Source: Klebsiella pneumoniae
GTDB lineage: Bacteria > Pseudomonadota > Gammaproteobacteria > Eutrophobiales > Eutrophobiaceae
DNA: 64,000 nucleotides
Assembly: GCA_945878555.1 (NCBI GenBank)
Contig: CAMDWI010000022.1
Span: 1 to 64,000, forward strand
Direction: 5' to 3'
Shown: positions 49,938-60,312 of the stretch, one piece after another
Numbering within the stretch: position 1 is the first letter of the stretch
How the letters are laid out: each line of letters opens with the position of its first letter
Made by a program: the position numbers and the translations under genes
Notes under the pieces: generated by a model
The model's database searches: none
What the model was told of the DNA's origin: nothing
What the model saw: the letters and a program-made list of their open reading frames with translations, nothing else

Positions 49938-50846
49938 CTAGCGCACCCCGGTCCCGAATACTGACTGTTGCAGTTCCGGTGATATCGCCGGTTCAATGAG
50001 CGGATTTTCGACCTGTTCGTCCAGTCTATCGGCGAGTACAGCCGGAGGCTGGTTGTGATACAGCCATTCGCGGGTGAACACCTCCTCCGGGACATACTCG
50101 TCCGAGAAGATGGTACGGTTGACCTTCAACAAGGTGCTGTGATGCTCCGCAAGATTCTCCATCATCACCATACCGGCACGCCAGGATTCCGGCCCGGTCT
50201 GACGCAGGTCGTACAATGTGCGTTGTTTCTGCAAACGTCCGTCCCCGTCCAGAAAATCGGTACGACTGATGTAATAAGTGTCATCCCGCACGAAATGTCG
50301 ACGCACCGGGCGTGTGGTGGCGATATTACTGTCGGCTGCGTATACATCGAGGATGTAATGGCTGATATTGCCGATCTTGATCTGGCCTGCAAGCACATAC
50401 TGCCAGGCAGTCATCTGCTCGCCTATCATCTGTTCCAGCGTAAAGTCGGTACCCATCAAGGTCCCCCCCGGGCCGGGGTCAATCTGCTGCATCCCGGTTT
50501 TGCCGGATGCGGGCAGGTAAACCGCCAGGTTTGTTTCGCCTCCGGGGTCGCGGCTGGCCAACAGGGCGACACCGTATACCTCGGCCGGTGTATCAAACAA
50601 CAACAGCAGGCGGGTGTTGCCTGTGTTATCGCTACGGTAATAGCGGCGCAGATTGCGTGTATCCCGGTTACCCAGCCGATCGGTCAGGATCAGTGTCAGC
50701 TCTTCATAAATACTGGTCCCGAGCAGATGCCGGCGCTGCACCTCCTGCATGATCTCTGTGCCGGTGGGTGCCTGCGCAGTCTGGGCCAGCAGCAGACCGC
50801 TATGAAACAGCGATATCAGCCACAGCATGAGGATAGCCCGTTTCAT
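49938..50846 (-). CDS. Outer-membrane lipoprotein-sorting protein (LolA-like)
   Basis: Signal peptide; EIMQEVQRRHLLGTSIYEELTLILTDRLGNRDTRNLRRYYRSDNTGNTRLLLLFDTPAEVYGVALLASRDPG...LMGTDFTLEQM. Confidence 0.85.
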   Translation of the reverse strand: MKRAILMLWLISLFHSGLLLAQTAQAPTGTEIMQEVQRRHLLGTSIYEELTLILTDRLGNRDTRNLRRYYRSDNTGNTRLLLLFDTPAEVYGVALLASRDPGGETNLAVYLPASGKTGMQQIDPGPGGTLMGTDFTLEQMIGEQMTAWQYVLAGQIKIGNISHYILDVYAADSNIATTRPVRRHFVRDDTYYISRTDFLDGDGRLQKQRTLYDLRQTGPESWRAGMVMMENLAEHHSTLLKVNRTIFSDEYVPEEVFTREWLYHNQPPAVLADRLDEQVENPLIEPAISPELQQSVFGTGVR

Positions 50847-51478
50847 CTACCGACCTGTCCTCCCGGCGCGGCTGTTGCAGCGCGGACGGAATCAGCAATC
50901 TGCTGGCTCAGCTGTCCGTACAGTTGCTGCATCGTGGCGACGATATTGTCATAATCGTTTTCTGCCAACTGGGTGCTGCCCTGCAACTCCGCCTTGTGTG
51001 TCGTCAGTGGTGTGCTCTTGTCACCGCCGGATACCTGCCAGCGTGCCACCAGACTGACGATACCATCACTGCCACGTTCAAACTGCTCGATGTGGACCTG
51101 GATACGAAAATCGGGAATGCTCATCGAACGGTTCAACGGAGTGGACACATCATTCGATCCCAGCAACACCGACAAGTTACGCGCCAGTGTGCGCAGCAGG
51201 TTCTTGCGCAGGTTCTCACCCCATTGATTGGTCTCGGCGAAATTCAGCCGGTTTGCTGCACTACGGGTGGCGATGTGGAAACGCTCCAGATACTGGGGCA
51301 CCTGCACCTCCAGGATTTCGACGGCAAGCTTGTTCTCACCCGCTGTGGGCACATCCTGGTATTCAACCGGGTCAACCAGATAATAGCGCACAACCGTGCC
51401 ACCACCGCCGCAGGCCGCCAGCATCAGTAGCAGTATCAGTACAGGGACACGTGTCAGGACTGCTAGCCTCATAATCAT
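50843..51478 (-). CDS. pqiC: PqiC/YmbA-family ABC-type transport auxiliary lipoprotein
   Basis: Lipobox LMLAACGG; YYLVDPVEYQ...VEILEVQVPQYLERFHIATRSAANRLNFAETNQWGENLRKNLLRTLARNLSVLLG. Confidence 0.88.
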   Translation of the reverse strand: MIMRLAVLTRVPVLILLLMLAACGGGGTVVRYYLVDPVEYQDVPTAGENKLAVEILEVQVPQYLERFHIATRSAANRLNFAETNQWGENLRKNLLRTLARNLSVLLGSNDVSTPLNRSMSIPDFRIQVHIEQFERGSDGIVSLVARWQVSGGDKSTPLTTHKAELQGSTQLAENDYDNIVATMQQLYGQLSQQIADSVRAATAAPGGQVGR

Positions 51479-53127
51479 TCTCCTTCAGGTTGCTTGCCGA
51501 ACAACATCGACTGCGGGTTACGTTCGAGCATTTCCACCAGAGCGCGGATAGACCGTGCCATTTCCTCCAGCTCGCTGGTCATCTGGATGACGTTATATTG
51601 CATGGGCGAATTGGGCTGCAACATATTATTGGTCAGATCAACTGTTTCACGCAGCTTCTCCAGCACATCGCGTCCGGCGGTGATAGTCTGGTTCAGATTC
51701 TCGCTGTCGAGCGCATCGAGGATATTGCGGAACGACCTCATCGAGATTTCAAGATCCTCAAGCGAGGCATGGATCGCCTCTGAATTTGCCAGCTTGTTAG
51801 TACCTTCGAGCGTACCGAGCAATTCCTTGCTGATACTGGCGATATCCACTGTGTCCAGTTTTGCCACAATCGATTCGAGTGAACGGGTAATCGAGTCTAT
51901 ACCAACCGAGATTAACGTCGGCATCTCCGGTAGATCGCTGCGGGTTGCGACATAGCGCGCATTGGTGTCCGGCTCCATCGTCAACTCGACGAACAGCATG
52001 CCGGTCAACAGGCTGCCACTCTGCAGGCGTGCTCGCAGGCCCTTGCGGATCATTGCGGCTATTGTTTCCGCGCTTGACGGGACCGCATCGGGGTCGCTCT
52101 GGACGATGCGTTCCAGTTCTATCTCGAACGTGACAGGGATTCGGAAGTCGGAACGCGTGGCATCATATTCGAGACGGTAATCAACTACCGAGCCTATACG
52201 GATACCCTGGAATTCGACCGGTGCACCGATGCCGAGGCCGCGGATCGAATTGTCAAAATAGGCGACGTAACCTATCTTGCGAGTATAGGAATAATCCTGA
52301 ATCTTGCTGTGATCATCGTACAGCGTATAGACCAGGTTCTGCGTATCATCCTCTTCTGCGGGCTGTTCAACAGATTCCGGCGTTTCGAAGGCGATACCGC
52401 CAAACACGAGCGACTGCAACGACTCGGTACTGACCTTCAAACCGTCTGCATCCAGTGAGACATCCATGCCGCTGACATTCCAGAAACGCGTGTTGCCCTT
52501 GATCAGCTGGTCGTACGGGTCCTGGATGAACGCATGGACATACACATTCTGGTGATCATTGGCCAGTTCATACCCGAGTACTTCACCGGCGAGTATGCCT
52601 TTGTAATAGACCGGTGAACCGGTGTCGATCGATCCCAGTCTTGATGCGACCAACACGATGCGTTTGCCGATTGTCCCGGACAACACGACCGGTGGTTTTT
52701 CCAGACCGATAAAATGCAGCTGCGCGGCACCCTGCCCCGGTTCAATCTCGATATAGGCACCGGACACCAGTGTATCGAGCCCGGATACACCGCGAATACC
52801 CAGTTGCGGTCGCACGACCCAGAACCGGGTATTGCGACGCAGGAACGATTCGGTACCCTTGTTAAAATCGGCGGTCAGGATCACATGCGAGAAGTCCTCG
52901 CTGAACTCCATTGAATCAACTACACCGATATTCACATTCTTGTATTTGATGCGGGTCGTACCGGCCTCGATGCCGTCTGCGGTCAAAAAGCTGATCGTGG
53001 CTACCGGCCCCTGCTCCGACACAGTCTTGATAATCAACCAGCCACCGACCAGCGCGGTCACCAGCGGGATGATCCACACCAGCGAGATACCGGGCCGCAC
53101 ACTGACTTTCGGGGTTGAAACTTCCAT
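51475..53127 (-). CDS. pqiB: PqiB-like intermembrane transport protein with multiple MCE/MlaD domains
   Basis: SLVWIIPLVTALVGGWLIIKTVSEQGPVATISFLTADGIEAGTTRIKYKNVNIGVVDSMEFSED; further MCE-like repeats (DTGSPVYYKGILAGEVLGYEL; GIGAPVEFQGIRIGSVVDYRLEYD). Confidence 0.93.
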   Translation of the reverse strand: MEVSTPKVSVRPGISLVWIIPLVTALVGGWLIIKTVSEQGPVATISFLTADGIEAGTTRIKYKNVNIGVVDSMEFSEDFSHVILTADFNKGTESFLRRNTRFWVVRPQLGIRGVSGLDTLVSGAYIEIEPGQGAAQLHFIGLEKPPVVLSGTIGKRIVLVASRLGSIDTGSPVYYKGILAGEVLGYELANDHQNVYVHAFIQDPYDQLIKGNTRFWNVSGMDVSLDADGLKVSTESLQSLVFGGIAFETPESVEQPAEEDDTQNLVYTLYDDHSKIQDYSYTRKIGYVAYFDNSIRGLGIGAPVEFQGIRIGSVVDYRLEYDATRSDFRIPVTFEIELERIVQSDPDAVPSSAETIAAMIRKGLRARLQSGSLLTGMLFVELTMEPDTNARYVATRSDLPEMPTLISVGIDSITRSLESIVAKLDTVDIASISKELLGTLEGTNKLANSEAIHASLEDLEISMRSFRNILDALDSENLNQTITAGRDVLEKLRETVDLTNNMLQPNSPMQYNVIQMTSELEEMARSIRALVEMLERNPQSMLFGKQPEGE

Positions 53128-54362
53128 TAGTGGCTCACCCCACTGTCGCGTGGGTGCAGATTGTCCCAGATCAGACGCGGGTCAAAACTGTGGGCGGCAA
53201 ACATTGTGATCACCACGGATGCACCGAAGAAGGAGGCGCCGATACCGGGCCGTATTGTCGACAGCGCGTCCAGACTGACCAGTGCCGACAGGATACCGAC
53301 CAGGAAGATATCAACCATCGACCACGCCCCGACGACCTCGGTGATGCGGTACAGGCGTGTGCGGTCACGTGGTCGCCAGTCCGACTTGTACTGTACCGAG
53401 ATCAACAGGTAGGCGAGGATCATCAGTTTCATTAACGGGATGATGATGCTGGCGATAAACACTATCATCGCCAGTCCCCACATACCGCCCTCAATCAGAT
53501 GTAACACACCTGCCAGTATCGTGCTCGGCTCTCCCTGTCCGAACTGGATGACGGTCATGACCGGATACAAATTGGCCGGTAACAAAAGTATCGCCGCGGT
53601 GGCCAGCAGCGCCCAGGTACGGGTGATGCTGTTGAGTTTGCGGTGGTGGATCGGTGCTGTGCACCGTGGACAATGTTCGGTCTGTGCGTCAGCACGGGTC
53701 AACAGCCCGCAGGTATGGCAGTTCAGATGCGGTGTATCGGCCTGTACCTCTGTATGATCGGACGGGTCCCACAGTACCGACGGGTCGAAACTGGCCCGGG
53801 CAGCGGCGAAACTGATGAGCAGCCCCGTCAACGCATACAGCGAGACACCCGGTATCACATTGGCGATGTCCTGCAACTTGACGATGGAGATGAGCACAGC
53901 CAGCATGAACACACTGACCAGTCCCCACGGATTTATCGCCTCGATAAACCGGTATACCGGACCGATAGCCGCCGGACGAAACCCGAGGCGTATCGGCACG
54001 AGCAGATACAGCATGCCAACAATGGTCACAAACGGGAATACGATACTGGTCAGCAGGATCATCACACCGATATCCGGCATGCCGGTCTCGATCATCTCAA
54101 GGCCACCTGAGATCAGGATATTTTGCTCGACCCGACCACCGAGTTCGAGCGACAGAAACGGCCAGGCGTTCGCCATAACAAACAGCATCAGCGCGGTCAG
54201 GTAGAAGGCTATAGTGCGATCCAGGCTGTTCGGCACTGAACGATACAATACAGAACCACAGCGATGACAACTTGCCTTGCCACCCGACGCCAAGGGCAAC
54301 ATACGATACAACTGATCGCAATGTTGGCAGGCAATGAGTGTTGAATTCATGGTGACAGGCAC
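53127..54362 (-). CDS. pqiA: PqiA family integral membrane protein
   Basis: Two Cys4 motifs (ACQHCDQLYRM...CHRCGS; CHTCGLLTRADAQTEHCPRC) each followed by TM segments. Confidence 0.93.
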   Translation of the reverse strand: MPVTMNSTLIACQHCDQLYRMLPLASGGKASCHRCGSVLYRSVPNSLDRTIAFYLTALMLFVMANAWPFLSLELGGRVEQNILISGGLEMIETGMPDIGVMILLTSIVFPFVTIVGMLYLLVPIRLGFRPAAIGPVYRFIEAINPWGLVSVFMLAVLISIVKLQDIANVIPGVSLYALTGLLISFAAARASFDPSVLWDPSDHTEVQADTPHLNCHTCGLLTRADAQTEHCPRCTAPIHHRKLNSITRTWALLATAAILLLPANLYPVMTVIQFGQGEPSTILAGVLHLIEGGMWGLAMIVFIASIIIPLMKLMILAYLLISVQYKSDWRPRDRTRLYRITEVVGAWSMVDIFLVGILSALVSLDALSTIRPGIGASFFGASVVITMFAAHSFDPRLIWDNLHPRDSGVSH

Positions 54363-54493
54363 GGTTGATCCCCGGATGCGCTAATTATTAGAAACTTGTT
54401 ATAGCAAGGTTGATTCTGCCCATGCTCGCAGAAAAAGCCAAGTTTTTTAGCAAGTTATACCCGGATTGACGTCGCCACTCCGCCTGACCCGCA

Positions 54494-55408
54494 CTATGGT
54501 TGTGCAGGTGCGGGGGTCAGCAGCTGTTTCAGGTTAAACAGCGCCATACCGAAAATGACCAGCAAAAGACCGGCAAAGTGGTACCAGCTCAGGGTTTCAT
54601 CAAGAAACACAGCCGCCATAATCGCCGTCAGGATCGGGATCAGGTTCAGGTATAACCCGGCCCGGTTTGCCCCGACCAGTTCAATGCCCCGGTTCCAGAG
54701 CATATAGGCCAGGACCGAGGGAAACACGGCAATGTATAACAGGCCGGACACTACCCCGCCGTTGACAGTCACGTAGTGCCCCTGCCACAGGTCGAGCAGG
54801 TACAGCGGCAGCGAGACCACCATGCCGAGCAGGATGATGATCGTCAGCAGGCTGAGTGGATGGATAGCCGGTTTTTTGTGTAACAGCACCGGATAAATCG
54901 CGCCGCATATCACGCCGAGAAACATTAACAGGTCGCCTTCGACAAACACCAGACCGGTCAGTGTGGACAGATGGCCCCGGCTGATGACAAGCAGGATGCC
55001 GAGAAAACTGATCACCATGCCGGTGATCTGGATACGGTTCAGGCGAATCTTCAGAAGTATCCAGGAAAACATGGCAATCGCGGCCGGGAAAAAGCTGGAG
55101 ATCAAGCCTACATTTACCGCGCTGGTCGTCTGTACCGCCATATACAACAAGGTATTAAACGCCGAGATACCGAGCACGGCTATCAGTGTCAGACGTACCC
55201 ACGCCTGTCTGGCCGTGCGCCAGTCGCGCCGCACGTATGACCAGGTAAACGGTAACATGATGAGCGAGGCCATCAACCAGCGCAGAAAGGTAAAACTGTA
55301 GGGCGGGACATCGGCGATGATGGCCTTGGCCACTACATTATTGCCCGACCAGAACAATACAGCGCCCAGTAACAGCAGTACTGATTTACCCTGGTTTCCC
55401 GTCAACAT
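54494..55408 (-). CDS. DMT superfamily (EamA) transporter
   Basis: Ten TM-like pattern; LLLGAVLFWSGNNVVAKAIIADVPPYSFTFLRWLMASLIMLPF. Confidence 0.93.
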   Translation of the reverse strand: MLTGNQGKSVLLLLGAVLFWSGNNVVAKAIIADVPPYSFTFLRWLMASLIMLPFTWSYVRRDWRTARQAWVRLTLIAVLGISAFNTLLYMAVQTTSAVNVGLISSFFPAAIAMFSWILLKIRLNRIQITGMVISFLGILLVISRGHLSTLTGLVFVEGDLLMFLGVICGAIYPVLLHKKPAIHPLSLLTIIILLGMVVSLPLYLLDLWQGHYVTVNGGVVSGLLYIAVFPSVLAYMLWNRGIELVGANRAGLYLNLIPILTAIMAAVFLDETLSWYHFAGLLLVIFGMALFNLKQLLTPAPAQP

Positions 55409-55440
55409 GCCGATCTATCAGTCTTCCACTACGCCCATGC

Positions 55441-56751
55441 TCAAAGCATGTGCATGAACAGCGTGGCTATGCCGAGAAAACTGAAAAATCCGGCGATGTC
55501 GGTCACCGTGGTCAGGAAGATGGATGACGACTGCGCCGGGTCCTGCCCGGATACGGTCAGCATGATCGGAATCAATGCACCGGACACGCTGGCGATTGCC
55601 ATCGACAACACCATAGAGATCATGATCACGATAGTCAGGCCGATCGATTTGCTCCAGATATACACACCGAGGCCGGTAGTCACAGCAACCGCGATGCCGT
55701 TCATTACCCCGACGAGAAACTCCTTAAGCAGGATCCGTGGCCACATGCGCGGGTAGATCTCGCGCAAGGCCAGCCCGCGCATGGTGACAGCGAGTGATTG
55801 TGCACCGGTATTACCCGACTGGCCGGCAACGACCGGTAACAACACGGCAAGTGCGGTGTACTGGGCAATGGTATCTTCAAACAGGCCGACTACAGCAGCA
55901 GCCATGAAGGCGGTTGCCAGGTTTATCTGCAACCAGGGCAGGCGTTTGCGCGTAGCGAACCCGGCCGGCGACAGGGCGCGTTCGTCCTTGCTCACACCGA
56001 CCATCGTCTGCATGTCCACGCTGGATTCTTCCAGCGCTGCACCGACCAGTACATGGTAACGCAGGATACCGATAAAGCGCCGGTTGATGTCTATCACCGG
56101 CAGGTCAGTCACCTTCTGGCTTTCAAATACCTGCACCAGTTCCTCGCGGCTTGCATCTGCATCCACACAAACCGGGTTATGTCGTTCCAGAGTTGAAAGA
56201 TTATCATTGTGGTCAGCAAGTGCTACGTCTTCCATATCAATAATGCCATGCAACTGGTTCTCATCATCGACCGTATACAACTTGCGATACATGCCGTGCG
56301 GACGGCCGCGCAATACGGAGATGACCTCACCGACTGTCATGTCCGGACGAAAATACATCGCGCGGGCATCCATCAATGCACCGGCGGAATCCTCCTGATA
56401 GGTCATCGCCCGGATCAAATCATTTTTTACAAAACGCTCCTTGATCAGTTCGAGTGTTTCAAGCCGGGTCTGCTCGTCCAGTGCTTTCAGAAAACTTGCA
56501 CCAAAATTCGGTTCGATCTGGGCGAGCAGCATCAGGCGATATTCCGGGTCCATCTCCATCAGAACCTTCGATCCAAAATACGGTGAAAACCGGCGCCAGA
56601 CTTTTAATGCTGTACCCAGCGGTTTTGTTTTCAGGATGGCGGCCGCTTCATCCGGTTTGAGCTGCTCGATCTTGCGCACCGCATCGGCCGGATAGCGGTC
56701 CATAAAGATATGATTCAGCGCATTGTCTATATCAGGATTAAGTTCGCTCAT
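55441..56751 (-). CDS. mgtE: MgtE-type magnesium transporter
   Basis: MgtE N domain, CBS pair, AVVGLFEDTIAQYTALAVLLPVVAGQSGNTGAQSLAVTMRGLAL; likely start MSELNPDIDN at 56751. Confidence 0.93.
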   Translation of the reverse strand: MSELNPDIDNALNHIFMDRYPADAVRKIEQLKPDEAAAILKTKPLGTALKVWRRFSPYFGSKVLMEMDPEYRLMLLAQIEPNFGASFLKALDEQTRLETLELIKERFVKNDLIRAMTYQEDSAGALMDARAMYFRPDMTVGEVISVLRGRPHGMYRKLYTVDDENQLHGIIDMEDVALADHNDNLSTLERHNPVCVDADASREELVQVFESQKVTDLPVIDINRRFIGILRYHVLVGAALEESSVDMQTMVGVSKDERALSPAGFATRKRLPWLQINLATAFMAAAVVGLFEDTIAQYTALAVLLPVVAGQSGNTGAQSLAVTMRGLALREIYPRMWPRILLKEFLVGVMNGIAVAVTTGLGVYIWSKSIGLTIVIMISMVLSMAIASVSGALIPIMLTVSGQDPAQSSSIFLTTVTDIAGFFSFLGIATLFMHML

Positions 56752-57577
56752 TTTTCCGATCTTCCAGTCGCGTGTCCGATTTGGGCATGACGATATTGAT
56801 ACAGATTTCCCAGAACAGGTCTGCCACCTCCATGACCGTGTCCATGAATGTCTCTTCGACATGGTCAGGATTATGGTCACCGGACAGCGCCTCGAACATG
56901 ACCGAGCGTTTCAATACACCGACAAACACGTTGTTATGATCAACCACTGGCAGGATTTCCTTGAACCGCCACTTCGGATTATCCTTTACATAATCAATAT
57001 TCGAGCGGGCATTCAGCACCACATCCGGCAGACGCATCAACTTGCTGACCTCAAGCCCGGGGTCGGCAAAGACCAGATGTTTGACATCAATCAGTCCAAC
57101 CAGACGCTGGGCATCACCGATAATAAAAATGTCTCCCTGCAGTTCACTGGTCGCATGTCTGGCCGTCGTGATCACATCACTGGCCAGCATGGTATCAGCA
57201 GCGGTAAACACATTCGGACTCATGTATTGACCGACAGTACCGGCCGGATAGCGCAGCACCGAGCGCAAGCGATAGGCATAACCGGCGGGAAGTGTGTTCA
57301 GCAGCGTGACCTGGTCCGCACCTTTCATCCTGCGTAACAGGCGGGCTGCCGTGTCCATACCCAGTTGTTCAAGGATATCTGCCGCACGACGCGTTTCCAT
57401 GCCCAGCAGACAGGCAACCGCACTGCCCGGCAGGAAATAACGCAATACATTGGCGACCAGGTCATCATCATGCAAGTCAAAATAGGAGACCAGTTCGTCC
57501 GCCGGAAAACCTTCCAGCACCTTCGCTGACTCGCGCGGATGCTCCTCCAGAAAATGGCGTGACAGATTATTTATCAT
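56738..57577 (-). CDS. Soluble MgtE N-domain/CBS-pair protein without a transmembrane domain
   Basis: ESAKVLEGFPADELVSYFDLHDDDLVANVLRYF...AGTVGQYMSPNVFTAADTMLASDVI...RFKEILPVVDHNNVFVGVL; ends without TM helices, overlaps mgtE start. Confidence 0.85.
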   Translation of the reverse strand: MINNLSRHFLEEHPRESAKVLEGFPADELVSYFDLHDDDLVANVLRYFLPGSAVACLLGMETRRAADILEQLGMDTAARLLRRMKGADQVTLLNTLPAGYAYRLRSVLRYPAGTVGQYMSPNVFTAADTMLASDVITTARHATSELQGDIFIIGDAQRLVGLIDVKHLVFADPGLEVSKLMRLPDVVLNARSNIDYVKDNPKWRFKEILPVVDHNNVFVGVLKRSVMFEALSGDHNPDHVEETFMDTVMEVADLFWEICINIVMPKSDTRLEDRKNERT

Positions 57578-58406
57578 CTTTTATGGCGGCATTATCGAGC
57601 AGGACGGAGGCATTTTCGTCAAACATACGCGCCGGGACAAACGTCCTGCCGGTGTCGGTATCCAGTACCACACCGGTTGGCAACAGTTCCAGGATCTCGC
57701 CCTCGAAATTATTGATGTTGATACGCTGGCCCACCGCATAGGTCTTGCGCACATAACGGCCTGAGATGACATTCGACAAGGATGGTCCGGCACCCAGTCC
57801 AAACGCGAGCGCAATGGACAGCACCACAGCGGCAATAATAATGACCAGGATCAGTTCGAACAGCGACACATCCAAACCGAGCTGGTCGAGTCCGGTAATG
57901 ACCGAAAAGATTATAATAATGACCTTTAACGTGGTACCGAGCATCTCTGCCTGACGCATACCGGAAGACTGTGCGGTCGACTGGATCCGGTGACGTACAT
58001 AATTTCCCAGTATCACACCGCCAACCACACACAGCGCTGCAACCAGATACAGTGGCAGATTGTTGATGAATTTTTCAAGCCAGTCTGCCAGACCCGGCAG
58101 ACCAAGGCTGTCTACGGCGGCAGTGACAAAAAACAGGATGATCAACCAGAATGCAAGCCAGCCAAAGATGATGCCGAACGGCCAGTCGCGCAGTACAGGT
58201 ACAGATTTTATACCTATCGCATGGACTACCCGGTCAAGACCAGCACCGAGCCGTATCAGGACCCACTTGGTTGCCCAGGCAAGCACCAGACCGATAACAA
58301 GCAAGGTCAACGCACTGACCAGGTTTGGCAGGTAATTACTGATGGTCTGGATCAGCTCGTTAAAACTGTCGATCAGTAATTGTTTAATCTGATTGAAATA
58401 CTCCAT
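57567..58406 (-). CDS. Small-conductance mechanosensitive channel (MscS-like) family protein
   Basis: Conserved TM helix region; AVVLSIALAFGLGAGPSLSNVISGRYVRKTYAVGQRININNFEGEILELLPTGVVLDTDTGRTFVPARMF. Confidence 0.88.
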   Translation of the reverse strand: MEYFNQIKQLLIDSFNELIQTISNYLPNLVSALTLLVIGLVLAWATKWVLIRLGAGLDRVVHAIGIKSVPVLRDWPFGIIFGWLAFWLIILFFVTAAVDSLGLPGLADWLEKFINNLPLYLVAALCVVGGVILGNYVRHRIQSTAQSSGMRQAEMLGTTLKVIIIIFSVITGLDQLGLDVSLFELILVIIIAAVVLSIALAFGLGAGPSLSNVISGRYVRKTYAVGQRININNFEGEILELLPTGVVLDTDTGRTFVPARMFDENASVLLDNAAIKDDK

Positions 58407-58572
58407 TCTTGTATTGCCCCGTTGCGGAAAGACGCGTAAGCGACTACGACATGCGATGCGGCAGATTAACCGATCGCATGAACACGAGGCAAATTATAAT
58501 ACGGGGAAACCACCTGACCCACCTGGACTGATTATTCCAGTCGGGGTGGGCCCGTCGCTACTGTGTAAACTG

Positions 58573-59652
58573 TCAGTCCTTGTTACCTGAAACCAGTCCG
58601 CTCTCTCCATTACGGACATAATGTAATTTCAGGTCCCGAAGGAAGTCCGTCTGCTCGCGCAAGGGCAAGGAAACTGTCTTCATTCCAGCCTTCAGACGGT
58701 AGACCAGTCCGGGCACCATCCACAATTGCTGCTGGCGTTTATCCCGGTCGGACGTATACCGGGTACAGTCCTGCAGATCCACTACCACCTGCATAACCCG
58801 GTCCCATTCAGGTGCATGCGCGCCGAAACGCTCGTATACCCGTTCGAGTACCTGCGACCAGGAATTATATAAAAACTCAATGACAAAGGCGGGGACCTCA
58901 TCACCGGCCACCTGGGTGCGGATGATTTCCCGCATCAGTTTGCCGACCAGCAGGGAGGACGACTGCTCCTGAGCTGCTGTTGAGGCTTCAGGGACATTCG
59001 GTACAGACGCGGTTGTTGAGGCCGGCCCACAATTGTAATTCTGGAACAGACTGTTCAGATCGGTGTACACATCCTGCAAGGCGGGCCCGATATACTTGTC
59101 AAAACGCTCCATTAATATCTGTCGGATGTCGGCACCAATCTGGATGTCCCGACAGGATTCACGGAATGCATTGAATACTGTCCTGGGTTCGAGTGGATTA
59201 TCAAATTTTTCTTCGGGGGTGGATTGCAGTAACTCGCTGACATGGCGATCCAGCTCTGACAGTGCAGTCCGGCATTCGCCCCGCATTTTCTCGATACGTT
59301 GTTCAAACAACTCCGAACGCACCTGGTTTATATCGACGACCCAGGGTGGATAAACCGGATTGGGTTGTTCTCCGGCATGATGAGGGACCGCTTTTCTGGA
59401 TTCGAGCACACTGTAATCAAACTGCTCGAGAAACCGGTTTTCAAACCGGATTTGTATCTCGCGTTTTTTCATCCGGATTTCCCGGACAGCTTCAATATAA
59501 TGGGAGGTCTGTGCAGTGGCATGGCCTGAGGTTGCCTTTTCAAACAATACATCTTCAACCTCACCCAACATCCTCGACATCGAGGTTCGCATCCTGTTTG
59601 TCAACAATTCACGACAGTCCCGTAATAGATGTTCTGCTTCCACCTGTTTCAT
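58573..59652 (-). CDS. DUF1631-like protein
   Basis: C-terminal WSQVLERVYERFG...DKRQQQLWMVPGLVYRLKAGMKTVSLPLREQTDFLRDLKLHYV resembles DUF1631 proteins. Confidence 0.75.
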   Translation of the reverse strand: MKQVEAEHLLRDCRELLTNRMRTSMSRMLGEVEDVLFEKATSGHATAQTSHYIEAVREIRMKKREIQIRFENRFLEQFDYSVLESRKAVPHHAGEQPNPVYPPWVVDINQVRSELFEQRIEKMRGECRTALSELDRHVSELLQSTPEEKFDNPLEPRTVFNAFRESCRDIQIGADIRQILMERFDKYIGPALQDVYTDLNSLFQNYNCGPASTTASVPNVPEASTAAQEQSSSLLVGKLMREIIRTQVAGDEVPAFVIEFLYNSWSQVLERVYERFGAHAPEWDRVMQVVVDLQDCTRYTSDRDKRQQQLWMVPGLVYRLKAGMKTVSLPLREQTDFLRDLKLHYVRNGESGLVSGNKD

Positions 59653-59993
59653 AAAATCTTCCTCTGGTCCGTCTGCGGTACCGGCGCGCTGTAGACTCGA
59701 AAACAGCATTAATTACCGGTAGATAGAATGATTTTGATTATCAGACAAACCTGGGAGTCTGGATGGATGGATACCTGTTCCTGAGCACCAGGTCACACTG
59801 TAATACCGGTGGTTGTGACCAGTATCACAGCCCACCCGGAGCCGCTGTCTTTGGGCGCCGACAAAACCGGTATGCGCCTGCCGGCAAACAGGCCCAAAAC
59901 GCGTTGTTTTACTGGATCAGGCCAGTGGCACGCTGCTTGCTGGGTAATTGGCATCAAGCACACAGTTACATTTACAAGAGGGAGTCAGGCAAT

Positions 59994-60308
59994 ATGAAAA
60001 TTGGCAATCCGGAAATCCAGTTACTGAAACGCCGCGAAGCGGAATTCCTGGATCTCGTTGAAAACAGCAGCCATGCCGAACTTGCCCGCTGCGCGAAGTT
60101 CCTCGCCATGTATCTGGCGCTCTATCGTGAACAATTTGGCGAGATCCCGGTAGCAGACTATAACCGCTTGTTGCAACCTGCGGCGCTCGACAAGGAGCTG
60201 CTTGAGATTATTGGTGCAGGTATGCAGGAGGCATCCGCGATGTTAAGGATGGTGATACAACAGGGGATAAGTGAATCGGTAACAGCAGAAAGGCCATTAT
60301 TGAACTAG
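59994..60308 (+). CDS. Hypothetical protein (104 aa)
   Basis: Intact ORF from ATG 59994 (MKIGNPEIQLLKRREAEFLDLVENSSHAELARCAKFLAMYLALYREQFGEIPV). Confidence 0.65.
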   Translation: MKIGNPEIQLLKRREAEFLDLVENSSHAELARCAKFLAMYLALYREQFGEIPVADYNRLLQPAALDKELLEIIGAGMQEASAMLRMVIQQGISESVTAERPLLN

Positions 60309-60312
60309 GCGC

